15,921 nt of DNA from Planctomycetia bacterium (lineage in GTDB: Bacteria > Planctomycetota > Phycisphaerae > Phycisphaerales > UBA1924), in the NCBI GenBank assembly GCA_005776545.1, contig SXOY01000334.1, forward strand, positions 1-15,921, written 5' to 3'. Made by a program: the position numbers and the translations under genes. Position 1 is the stretch's first letter. Each line of letters opens with the position of its first letter. The notes under the pieces were generated by a model, which searched no databases, was not told the DNA's origin, and saw only the letters and a program-made list of their open reading frames with translations. Below are positions 7,136-14,276 of the stretch, piece by piece.

Positions 7136-7206
7136 TTGACACAAACTTAGTGGTGTCAAGTACCTATATCGCGCTGATCCGGGAGCGAAATCTGCTACAG
7201 TACTGT
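7136..7206. promoter_or_regulatory. Inverted repeat and palindrome upstream of the 764-aa exoprotein
   Basis: Two dyads lie in the 266-bp gap between psuG and the secreted-protein gene. The first is TTGACAC (7136-7142) and GTGTCAA (7153-7159) with a 10-bp spacer; its left arm is a perfect -35 hexamer, and TACCTA (7161-7166) follows at a rather long 19-bp spacing. The second is the 10-bp palindrome ACAGTACTGT (7197-7206). These could be an operator and promoter for the gene at 7380, or the first could be a weak psuG terminator although it lacks a T-tract. Confidence 0.35.
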
Positions 7207-7379
7207 CAACTGGGAGTTGCAGACTTTGCGCTGTGCCCAGAATAGGTGAATGAAGCCAGCTGGTGGGGAGAGAGACCTTTTCCAGCAAACTAGAGCGATT
7301 TTCAGCGCATGGGCAAAGTGCTCAAGGTGTTGGTGGTCGTTCTCCCGAAGTAGTCGGCAGGAACTAAAGGAGCAGTGAA

Positions 7380-9674
7380 ATGAAGATGCGTATTGCCATG
7401 TTGGTCGCCGCGGCAGGACTTGCAGCCCCTGCGTTGGCTCAAGACAGTGTTTCAATTAACAGCAACGGTGGTAACGGGCTTCCCGGTGATGCGCTTGGTC
7501 ACCTTGATACCGCGGTGCAACGGACTGCGTACGTGGTTGATCTTTCAGAGATCACAACAAGCTGGGGCACAAAGTTTCGCATTGGCCCGATCATGAAGTC
7601 GAACAAGACCGCAGACGCGACCGATGCGTTCTTTGGTTTCCTGTGGAGCGGACACTCGATCAGCCAGACCATGAAGACCAATGTGCCGTTCCCCTCGGCC
7701 TCGTATCTCTCCTGGTCAACACCAGGTGGCGGCGTGAACCCGACGCAGAACAGCGGCGGCACCCCAACCTCATCCGTGAACTTCTCAACACAGTTTGCAA
7801 TTGGTGGATACGAGACGTCAACAGAACGTGCGAATCCCTTGCTTTCAACTGAAACTCGCCTTGCCAAGAGCATCGTGAGCGCGGTGTGCAACTTTGATGT
7901 TGAGTTCCCGAATCGCATGTATGTCACGCGAGTTCATGCAGCAGACAACGTTCGTCCGTTCAACGGTGGCCTTGTTGTTCCTGAGAACTCTGAGCGGGCC
8001 TCATTTGGCTACGGCTCGATCGACCTTGATGGAAATACCTATTTCCGTGCGGACAACAACCTGGTTCCAGCGACCGTAACCAACCGCATTCTCGGCAACA
8101 ACATCTTCCGCGTGAAGGCACTGAGCCGCAATGCGGCGGTGTTGAACGACATCAGCAATCTTGGTGGCGCCGATGCAGCGGCCACTGACCGGATCGTCAA
8201 CCAGGATGCTTCAACATTTACCTGTCCGAACAACATTCCCGCTGATCTTGCCACTGGTACTACTGCGGGAGACGGCCGCTACTTTGGTTTGAAATTCCAG
8301 AACGCAGCGGGCGCAGATCTGACGAACTACGCAGCAGAAGAAGGACTTGGCGGTTCGGCGACCAAGCACCTGAGCTGCCCCTCGCCGCAGGACACACGCG
8401 GCAATGCCAGCTTCTCACAGACGGTTCTCTTCCCAGGCACGGTCGGCACAAGCGGATTTGTGCTTCGTGATACCGGGTCGGGCGCAGAGAATGCGTTCAC
8501 ACTTCAGCTTCACGGCGTGAACTCGAACGGACTCTTGAGCAACAAGACTGATTTGCGTCGTCCGGCAGCATTGCTGGTTGACAATTCCACTGGTTACTCA
8601 TGGCCCGAGACTGCATTTGGATCAGTCTTCCGCCACTACCAGGGCATTACTGCTTTCAACGGCGGCGTGCAGGTTGCCGTCGGCAAGGAATCATCGGGAT
8701 TGGCAGTGACTGCTGCTGTCCTCTATAACGATGCGGGCGCGGCAGCGTACAACGCTGGCAACCCCATGAACGCCATGGCCGTGTGTCGTTTCAATCCAGC
8801 CAACCCCACCGCCACTGCCACATGGGCACTTGCTGGCTGGTGCGAGTCGATTCTTGTCTCTGGCATCTTGGTGAACACGGGCAAGCCGATTCTCAACGGC
8901 GCGGGCGGCTCAGCGATTGGCCGCATGTGCAGCCTTGCTGAAGTGACAAACTTCGCGGTTCCATTTGGTCCCAGCATGTCAGCCCCCGTGTTTGACAGCA
9001 AGGGCAACATCTGGTTCCTCTGTGCGGCCGAACTCTACAACCGTGGCCCGGCTGGCGAGAGTGATTTCGACACCGTGCTCGTGCGTGGCGTGTACAACGC
9101 TTCGAACTTCAGCTATGACCTTGAACTTGTGCTTGAACAGGGCACAACGATTGCCGGCCAGAACTCAGCTCTGAACTACCGCATTACATTCCTTGAACTT
9201 GCATATGTCGGCACTGGCTCTTCAGCCAACGGCAACTTCAGCCCTGGCAGCCTTGGTGCATCATCTGCAACACAGGCCGCGTGGAACAACATGGATCCGG
9301 CCAGCCTGACTCAGTCTGAGAGCCGCACACTTGGCGGACTTGTTCTTCAAGCCAAGATTGTGTACGACGTTGGTGATGAAAACGGCGTTGATGGTCCTGA
9401 CGGATTCTTTGATGATCCGACCGGCACCGCTCCTACGTATCCCAACTCACGCGACGAAGCCTATCGCGCGATTCTCTATATCACCGGCGACAACCCGACG
9501 ACACCTCCATGCCTCGCAGACTTCAACGGCGACACCGTTGTTGACTTCTTTGACTACCTGGACTTTGTCGATGCGTTCAGCGCCAACGATCCATCCGCTG
9601 ACTTCAACGGCGACACGGTCATCGACTTCTTCGATTACCTGGACTTCGTTGATGCGTTCAGCACTGGCTGCTGA
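7380..9674 (+). CDS. Large secreted protein with C-terminal GC-type dockerin module
   Basis: A 764-aa exported protein. Signal peptide 1-20 ends A-L-A before Gln21. Residues 21-700 form a Gly/Asn/Thr/Ser-rich, beta-looking region with few charged residues; I do not recognise a catalytic family. Residues 711-764 are a duplicated dockerin-like module: two EF-hand loops, D-F-N-G-D-T-V-V-D at 714-722 and a near copy at 741-749, each followed by F-F-D-Y-L-D-F-V-D-A-F, repeat length 27, ending Thr-Gly-Cys. Calcium ligands at loop positions 1, 3, 5, 9 and 12 are kept. A Cys at 711 and the terminal Cys764 flank the module and could pair. Such GC-type dockerins are known from Phycisphaerae exoproteins. 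AAAGGAG lies seven bases before the ATG. A terminator follows, so it is a single-gene unit with C-ending, highly expressed style codons. Confidence 0.88.
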   Translation: MKMRIAMLVAAAGLAAPALAQDSVSINSNGGNGLPGDALGHLDTAVQRTAYVVDLSEITTSWGTKFRIGPIMKSNKTADATDAFFGFLWSGHSISQTMKTNVPFPSASYLSWSTPGGGVNPTQNSGGTPTSSVNFSTQFAIGGYETSTERANPLLSTETRLAKSIVSAVCNFDVEFPNRMYVTRVHAADNVRPFNGGLVVPENSERASFGYGSIDLDGNTYFRADNNLVPATVTNRILGNNIFRVKALSRNAAVLNDISNLGGADAAATDRIVNQDASTFTCPNNIPADLATGTTAGDGRYFGLKFQNAAGADLTNYAAEEGLGGSATKHLSCPSPQDTRGNASFSQTVLFPGTVGTSGFVLRDTGSGAENAFTLQLHGVNSNGLLSNKTDLRRPAALLVDNSTGYSWPETAFGSVFRHYQGITAFNGGVQVAVGKESSGLAVTAAVLYNDAGAAAYNAGNPMNAMAVCRFNPANPTATATWALAGWCESILVSGILVNTGKPILNGAGGSAIGRMCSLAEVTNFAVPFGPSMSAPVFDSKGNIWFLCAAELYNRGPAGESDFDTVLVRGVYNASNFSYDLELVLEQGTTIAGQNSALNYRITFLELAYVGTGSSANGNFSPGSLGASSATQAAWNNMDPASLTQSESRTLGGLVLQAKIVYDVGDENGVDGPDGFFDDPTGTAPTYPNSRDEAYRAILYITGDNPTTPPCLADFNGDTVVDFFDYLDFVDAFSANDPSADFNGDTVIDFFDYLDFVDAFSTGC

Positions 9675-9699
9675 TAGATCTTGATTGGTAGACACCTCC

Positions 9700-9735
9700 A
9701 AGCCCCCGGGACCATTCTCGGGGGCTTGTGTTTTT
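9700..9735 (+). terminator. Intrinsic terminator of the 764-aa exoprotein gene
   Basis: A 12-bp stem (9700-9711 with 9716-9727, one G-T pair) with loop CCAT is followed by a T-rich run (9729-9735). It begins 25 bp after the stop codon and separates the two GC-dockerin genes transcriptionally. Confidence 0.88.
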
Positions 9736-9756
9736 GTTCTGGGACGCAAGAAACAT

Positions 9757-9785
9757 TTGTTTCCATTGCGATTCGCCGTTAGAAT
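9757..9785 (+). promoter_or_regulatory. Putative sigma-70 promoter of the secreted EEP gene
   Basis: TTGTTT (9757-9762) and TAGAAT (9780-9785) are spaced 17 bp apart, just downstream of the preceding terminator. Transcription would start near 9791, right at the GGAGGG ribosome site, giving a leader of only about 13 bases. Confidence 0.4.
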
Positions 9786-9803
9786 GTTGCGGAGGGAATT
9801 GAG

Positions 9804-11432
9804 ATGCACACCTGGTACAGTTCGATTGTGATGGTTGCTGTGGCGAGCGGTTCTGCGATGGCCCAGTGGGATCCCAACACTGCGCAATGGGGAAAGACCG
9901 ATTCCCGCGATATTCGCGTGATGCAGTACAACATTCGCGACACGCTGTGCCGCACGAGTACGACCAAGATTGAAGGACAGACCAATTGGTGTGCGCTGGC
10001 CCGCATTGTCGCGGCGATGAAGCCTGATGTGCTCATCATGCAGGAAGTTGGCGACAACGATGGCAACGGCACCGGGGTTGGTGCGGATTCAGTTGTGCAG
10101 TTGACGAGCGTGATCAATCTCTGGCTGCACGGCGGCAATGATCCGTTCATCGCGGGCAATCCGGCGGTGACCAGCTGGGTGCAGAAGTATGCACCGACGT
10201 ATGACCTGCCGTACATCTACGTGTCAGACCAGACCGACAATTTCAATCGCAACGTGATCCTGAGCCGCTATCCGTTCGCGGATTTGAACGGTGACACCAA
10301 AGCGACGTATGGGACGTTTATTGTGACAACGCACTTGTACGCTCCCGGCGGCACACTGGGGATTCGCGGGTTTGCGTTTGCCGAGATCAATCTGCCCAAC
10401 GCGACCTATGGCGGCGACATGATCATGGGGTGTGCGCACTTGAAGTCGGGCGGCACCGCATCAGATCTTGCTGATCGTTTGCTGGCCGCGCAGAACACTG
10501 CGTACCTTGTCGATCATTTCTATAACGGCGGCGGCACTGCAACGCCTGACCCGTTCTCGCACATCATTGACAATCCTTCGGCGACCAGTCTGCCGTCGGC
10601 GTTGACACCCGTCATCATCGGCGGCGATTTGAATGAAGATGAGAATACCAACGGGCGTGATGGCCCGGTGCTGTGGATTTCGCGGGCCGCGACCACTGCG
10701 GGCGACGGGACCGATCGCAACCGCACCGATTGCCTCTACGAAGACTCGCGCGACTTCTTTGCTCCGGCGACGCGCAGCACGCAGAGCAGTTCCAAGCTTG
10801 ATTACTTGATCTGGCAGGATTCGATCACGACCATGCGGCGGTCGTTCCTCTTCAACACATCGACGGTGCCGATCGCAAAGATGCCCGCGGAGATCATCGG
10901 GTTGCCCGTGCCTGCGACGGCGAGCACGCTGGCGTCTGATCATCGCCCGGTGATTGCTGACTTCATCATGCCGCTGCCCGTTGCCCCGGGGACTTTCTCG
11001 CTTGTTTCACCGGCGAACCTGGCTACTTCCGTCTCACTCACGCCGACCATGTCATGGACCGCATCGAGCAACGTGAGCACGTACACACTCAAGGTTGCCA
11101 CTGACGCCGCGCTGACCAATGTCCTCTACACATCGCCCGCGATCACGAACCTTTCGCAGAGTGTTCCTTCGGGCGTGCTCGCACAATGCCAGATGTACTA
11201 CTGGTCCGTGAGCGCAACCAACATCGCCGGGACAACCACGCCATCTTCCTTCCGCTTCTCCACGATCCGCCCCGCAGACTTCAACAACGATGGAACAGTC
11301 GACTTCTTTGACTACCTTGATTTCGTGGATGCGTATTCGCTGAACGATCCGAGTTCGGATTTCAATGGGGACAGCTTCATCGACTTCTTTGACTATCTGG
11401 ATTTTGTGGATGCGTATTCGATTGGGTGCTGA
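9804..11432 (+). CDS. Secreted EEP-family nuclease/phosphatase with Fn3-like domain and GC-type dockerin
   Basis: A 542-aa exported hydrolase. Signal peptide 1-20 ends A-M-A before Gln21. Residues about 36-390 are an endonuclease/exonuclease/phosphatase domain with Asn43, Glu81 (IMQEV), His212 (GCAHLKSG), Asp275 and Asn277 (GGDLNEDEN), Asp333 (KLDYLIW) and Asp379-His380 (SDHRP), a complete active site. Residues about 395-487 look like an Fn3/Ig-like beta domain. Residues 491-542 are a duplicated EF-hand module (Asp492 and Asp519 start the loops; F-F-D-Y-L-D-F-V-D-A-Y follows each) ending Ile-Gly-Cys. Unlike the 764-aa protein there is Arg rather than Cys just before the module. GGAGGG lies seven bases before the ATG. 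Extracellular DNA or a phosphoester is the likely substrate, perhaps for phosphate scavenging; specificity is unknown. Confidence 0.88.
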   Translation: MHTWYSSIVMVAVASGSAMAQWDPNTAQWGKTDSRDIRVMQYNIRDTLCRTSTTKIEGQTNWCALARIVAAMKPDVLIMQEVGDNDGNGTGVGADSVVQLTSVINLWLHGGNDPFIAGNPAVTSWVQKYAPTYDLPYIYVSDQTDNFNRNVILSRYPFADLNGDTKATYGTFIVTTHLYAPGGTLGIRGFAFAEINLPNATYGGDMIMGCAHLKSGGTASDLADRLLAAQNTAYLVDHFYNGGGTATPDPFSHIIDNPSATSLPSALTPVIIGGDLNEDENTNGRDGPVLWISRAATTAGDGTDRNRTDCLYEDSRDFFAPATRSTQSSSKLDYLIWQDSITTMRRSFLFNTSTVPIAKMPAEIIGLPVPATASTLASDHRPVIADFIMPLPVAPGTFSLVSPANLATSVSLTPTMSWTASSNVSTYTLKVATDAALTNVLYTSPAITNLSQSVPSGVLAQCQMYYWSVSATNIAGTTTPSSFRFSTIRPADFNNDGTVDFFDYLDFVDAYSLNDPSSDFNGDSFIDFFDYLDFVDAYSIGC

Positions 11433-11466
11433 GGAATAGGCATCAAGGAAGGCAAAGAGAAGAGTC

Positions 11467-11547
11467 TGCCACTGATTACACTGATGGGAACACAGATAGG
11501 AGCTTCTGGATTTTCTCATCTGTGTGATATCTGTGAAATCTGTGGCG
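11467..11547. repeat. ATCTGTG-word repeat forming an imperfect inverted repeat
   Basis: ATCTGTG occurs at 11518-11524, 11529-11535 and 11538-11544, and its complement CACAGAT at 11491-11497. The left half (GCCACTGATTACACTGAT onward) is an imperfect reverse complement of the right half, so transcripts from either side could fold into a long hairpin. It sits in the 134-bp gap between two convergent genes, where it might act as a two-way terminator. Confidence 0.65.
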
Positions 11548-11566
11548 GGCCTTTGTTGATTGCGCC

Positions 11567-12241
11567 TTACGCCGCGACGTTGGTCGCGCGCAAGAGCGGC
11601 TGTGCCCGGCCATCGCTGCCGAACTGGATTGCGAGGATGTTGGATTGCAGGCTGGATTTCCTGCCGCGGAAGGCCTGGACGATGTATTGGATGTTGGATG
11701 TGCCCTTGGGAATCTTCGTGTCGGTCCAGTGCTTTTCGCCGGTGTTGCCGACGAGTGTGAAAGCAGTTTCGCCAGGGAGCCGGCGCGAGATAGAAAAGAA
11801 CGTTCCGGCGTTGGGCGCAGCGTTGACAGCTTTCCACTTGAGCGAGATCGCGCCTTGACCGGTGAGCGAGAACGAGAGGTTTTCCGGCTTGCCGGGCGCG
11901 GGCGTGGGTGTTGGTGTTGCAGGCATGGGGATCTGCGCAAGCGCGTAGACGTTGGCCGGTTGCTCCTGCAGACTGGCGTAGTTTTTGATCATCGCGATCA
12001 TGTCCGACCCCTGCACACGCATCTGCGCCACAGCATTGTGAAACGCCAGCGTCGCAGCCCGCGCCTGCGACTGGATCAGCTGCTGCGCCGAATACGCATC
12101 GCGGGCCTGCTGAACTAACACCTTCAACTCCGCGACCTGGTCAGGCAAAACTCCAATCGCGGCGGCGTGGTCTCCCCAGACACCGTCGTGCGATTCAAAG
12201 AAATCAATTGCGGAAACATCTTTGGTGGGAACGACTGACAT
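11567..12241 (-). CDS. Fn3-like domain protein with helical N-terminal half, unknown function
   Basis: A 224-aa protein. Residues 1-103 look helical (D-F-F-E-S-H-D near 13-19, then Ala/Gln-rich helices with A-T-L-A-F-H-N-A-V). A Pro/Thr linker (about 105-120) leads to a fibronectin type III-like beta domain (about 122-208, with I-S-L-K-W-K and Y-I-V-Q-A-F strands). There is no signal peptide. The ATG at 12241 is chosen because GGAGG lies six bases upstream; the frame stays open to 12439 but the extra 66 codons are Arg/Ser/Pro-rich and look non-coding. From memory, proteins of this two-part layout recur in planctomycetes without assigned function. Monocistronic, convergent with the secreted EEP gene. 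Confidence 0.75.
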   Translation of the reverse strand: MSVVPTKDVSAIDFFESHDGVWGDHAAAIGVLPDQVAELKVLVQQARDAYSAQQLIQSQARAATLAFHNAVAQMRVQGSDMIAMIKNYASLQEQPANVYALAQIPMPATPTPTPAPGKPENLSFSLTGQGAISLKWKAVNAAPNAGTFFSISRRLPGETAFTLVGNTGEKHWTDTKIPKGTSNIQYIVQAFRGRKSSLQSNILAIQFGSDGRAQPLLRATNVAA

Positions 12242-12684
12242 GGAGCACCTCCGCCTGCGGCGGGAAAGAGAGTTTTTGGCGATCGGGTTCCGGTGTACTG
12301 CGCAAGAATGCGGGTTGGATGTCAGGACAATCGGCGAAAGTGCAGCGCGACTCAAGCGGGGCGCGGGGAAAATGGTGCACAATGGGGCAAAGTGGTCCAT
12401 CGACGCCGCGAAAAGCCGTGTTTGTGCCACGCCGAGCATGATCGAAGCTCAGTTACTGGACAGGTGTGTCGCATAGATCATGTTGTATTTGGCGCACTGG
12501 GAGACTTTTGTTACAAACCAGCGCACTTCCGCAGCGGCACCTGTGAAGCATGCCGCGCGAAGTAGATCATCTCGTGCTCGGTACACAACCACGCGCATCC
12601 GCGTTCGAGACCATCGCAGTCCATTTCGTGGTTTGTGCGAACTTCGGGTGCGGCGGGAGGGAGAATCGGGTATGCTCAGGGCGC
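12242..12684. other. Divergent intergenic region without clear genes
   Basis: About 440 bp between the leftward Fn3-like gene and the rightward gene at 12685. Several overlapping open frames exist, but they are Arg-rich and have no good ribosome sites or family features. A TATGCT hexamer at 12671-12676 lies eight bases before the ATG at 12685 and may be a -10 box; no convincing -35 box is present. Confidence 0.4.
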
Positions 12685-13350
12685 ATGCGATATGCGAATC
12701 GACGCAGGTTGGTGGTTGTGGTGGTGCTGGCCGCGCTGTTTGGCGCGGCGTTGCCATATGCGATCTGGCTTTACGACTGGGAAGTAGGACAAGCCGGAGA
12801 AGGGCTCGTACAGACGGACTCGAATCCCTCCGAATTCACGCACAGAGGCATCGGCGGGTATCAATTGCGGCGACTGGGTTGCGAGTATGTATCGTTGCGC
12901 TGGTGGGGAGGATTTGAAACCGGCGAAGATTGGAACTGGATGATGTCTAAGTGCGACAACCTGATCCCAAAGAGCGCCCGCGATACTCATAAGCACACTA
13001 TTTATGAAAGCCTGGTTGTTGTCCAGTATGGTTGGCCATTTCGAGCGGCGCACTTCTGTCGTATCAGCAACTCAACTACTGGCGCGCTCGTGGATACGTC
13101 GACGGCATTGAGCAGAGGGATGATTGGGTGGGATTGGTTGGACGAGATAACTCCCGATTACGTTCCACTGGGCGTGAGATGGTTAGGAATGTTCGGCAAT
13201 GTTGGTTTGAGCGTGCTGTCCTTCGCGGCCATATATTGCGGATTGGCAAACCTGCGTGCACGTCACCGCATCAAACGCGGCAATTGCTGGAAGTGCGGGT
13301 ATTTGAGTCTTGGTGCGGCGGTGTGTCCGGAGTGTGGGACAGCGCGATGA
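12685..13350 (+). CDS. Two-TM protein with C-terminal zinc ribbon, unknown function
   Basis: A 221-aa membrane protein. A basic head (R-R-R, 6-8) and hydrophobic segment (about 9-29) anchor the N-terminus; about 135 residues, rich in Trp and Tyr, would be outside the cytoplasm; a second membrane segment (about 166-188) returns to a basic stretch and a C-terminal zinc ribbon with Cys201, Cys204, Cys214 and Cys217 (C-W-K-C-G-Y and C-P-E-C-G). This closing ribbon is a common planctomycete theme. The frame extends upstream to 12550, but those codons do not look coding; the ATG at 12685 gives a proper N-terminal anchor and follows a TATGCT box. No Shine-Dalgarno is visible. Function unknown. Confidence 0.72.
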   Translation: MRYANRRRLVVVVVLAALFGAALPYAIWLYDWEVGQAGEGLVQTDSNPSEFTHRGIGGYQLRRLGCEYVSLRWWGGFETGEDWNWMMSKCDNLIPKSARDTHKHTIYESLVVVQYGWPFRAAHFCRISNSTTGALVDTSTALSRGMIGWDWLDEITPDYVPLGVRWLGMFGNVGLSVLSFAAIYCGLANLRARHRIKRGNCWKCGYLSLGAAVCPECGTAR

Positions 13351-13374
13351 GCGGGATGTGGTGGTGGCAGGTGG

Positions 13375-13415
13375 TCCTCGCCGTCGGGCTTACGCCCGAG
13401 GCACCAGCGCGAGGA
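13375..13415. repeat. Nested palindrome with GGGC-TTAC-GCCC core
   Basis: An inner hairpin TCGGGC/GCCCGA (13384-13389, 13394-13399, loop TTAC) sits inside a second pair of arms, TCCTCGC (13375-13381) and GCGAGGA (13409-13415). It starts 25 bp after the stop of the two-TM gene. It has no T-tract. GGGC-TTAC-GCCC hairpins are, from memory, a frequent dispersed palindrome in planctomycete genomes. Confidence 0.6.
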
Positions 13416-13482
13416 TGGGGCGCGGTTGTTTGGATTGGGCGAGGAGGTGTTGCTCTTGTGTGGTCGTTTTCAGGTTGTCTTT

Positions 13483-13552
13483 ATCTGTGCCTATCTGTGA
13501 CATCTGTGGCGACTGTCTTCTTCTGGGTCCTTCTGGGACTTCTGTGGCTACT
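13483..13552. repeat. Degenerate 9-10-bp tandem repeat (ATCTGTG / TTCTGGG words)
   Basis: ATCTGTG occurs at 13483-13489, 13493-13499 and 13502-13508, followed by related words CTTCTGGG and TTCTGTGGC at about 10-bp steps to about 13552. The word set matches the array at 11518-11544. It lies between convergent genes, downstream of the two-TM gene. Confidence 0.65.
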
Positions 13553-13620
13553 GCCTTTTCTTATCGTGGTCATCGCGTGATTTTGGCTAGTATCTGATGT
13601 TAATAACTCTCCTTGCTTTT

Positions 13621-13666
13621 CTCTGCGACTCGGCGTCTCGGTGTCCTCTGCGTACAAGACACGGAG
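13621..13666. repeat. CTCTGCG-type 8-bp tandem repeat with hairpin
   Basis: Four units run head to tail: CTCTGCGA (13621), CTCGGCGT (13629), CTCGGTGTC (13637) and CTCTGCGT (13646). CTCGGTGTC (13637-13645) is nearly complementary to GACACGGAG (13658-13666), giving an imperfect hairpin. Similar CTCTGCG units recur at 14434-14448. Confidence 0.65.
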
Positions 13667-13715
13667 CCGGGAGACTCAGAGGTGAGGAGCAAAGGCAGTA
13701 AGCGGGAGCGGGGAA

Positions 13716-13735
13716 CATCGGCAGGATTGCCGATG
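13716..13735 (-). terminator. Hairpin downstream of the response regulator gene
   Basis: A perfect 8-bp stem, CATCGGCA (13716-13723) with TGCCGATG (13728-13735), and a four-base loop begin 11 bp after the stop of the leftward response regulator gene. On the minus strand it is followed by TTCCCC rather than a T-run, so it may be an imperfect terminator or a dispersed palindromic repeat placed at a gene end. Confidence 0.5.
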
Positions 13736-13746
13736 CCACGCTGCGT

Positions 13747-14208
13747 TCAGGACTTCTTCAGTCGATCGATCTCGCGCAGTGCGCGGCGGAGTTCGCGCTT
13801 AGCTTCAGATAGTTTCAGCAGGCTGCGGACTCTTGTGACCAGTTCGAGGCGGTTGACTGGCTTAGAGAGGAAGTCATCGGCACCGACATCGACGGCGTGT
13901 TCGACATCGCTTACTTCGGAGAGAGCGGTGACGATGACGATGGGAATATCGCGAGTGGCGGGGTCAGCTTTGAGTTTTTTGCAGGCTTGGAAGCCGCTCA
14001 TGCGGGGCATCATGACGTCGAGCAATATGAGGTCGGGGGCGGCTTTGGCGACTGAGTCGAGAGCTTCGAGGCCATCGCGGGCGGTGCGGATGTCGCAGGC
14101 GAGGTCCTCTAAGTATGCCTCTAATAGCTCCAGATTCTGGTCGTTGTCGTCGACGAGCAGGACGATGGGCTTGGTTTGAGCAGGTTGTGGGGGTTGGTCG
14201 GTCGTCAT
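13747..14208 (-). CDS. Stand-alone response regulator receiver (CheY-like)
   Basis: A 153-aa single-domain response regulator. Receiver landmarks are complete: acidic pair Asp20-Asp21 (VDDND), phospho-acceptor Asp64 (LLDVMMP), Thr94 (VTALS) and Lys116 (SKPVN). Residues 134-153 form a short charged helix rich in Arg, Lys and Glu, possibly a coiled-coil tail; no DNA-binding or enzymatic output domain follows. It would be phosphorylated by a histidine kinase encoded elsewhere. The ATG at 14208 is chosen because GAGGA lies six bases upstream; the open frame continues to 14529 through repeat DNA and is not coding there. Monocistronic. Confidence 0.9.
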   Translation of the reverse strand: MTTDQPPQPAQTKPIVLLVDDNDQNLELLEAYLEDLACDIRTARDGLEALDSVAKAAPDLILLDVMMPRMSGFQACKKLKADPATRDIPIVIVTALSEVSDVEHAVDVGADDFLSKPVNRLELVTRVRSLLKLSEAKRELRRALREIDRLKKS

Positions 14209-14276
14209 TGATGGTCCTCGATGGTAAAGGGTAGACAGCTTGGCCGCCTTACCTGTGAGTCTCAGAGAGGGCTCGT

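Noticed and set aside
12242..12439. N-terminal extension of the Fn3-like protein
   Set aside because: The extra 66 codons are Arg/Ser/Pro-rich, while a good Shine-Dalgarno supports the start at 12241.
13032..13580. A 182-codon plus-strand open frame
   Set aside because: It overlaps the two-TM zinc-ribbon gene in another frame and then runs through the palindrome and ATCTGTG repeats; its hydrophobic end is translated repeat DNA.
13483..13653. Possible CRISPR array
   Set aside because: Units are 8-10 bp, degenerate and without spacers of uniform size, and no cas gene is present.
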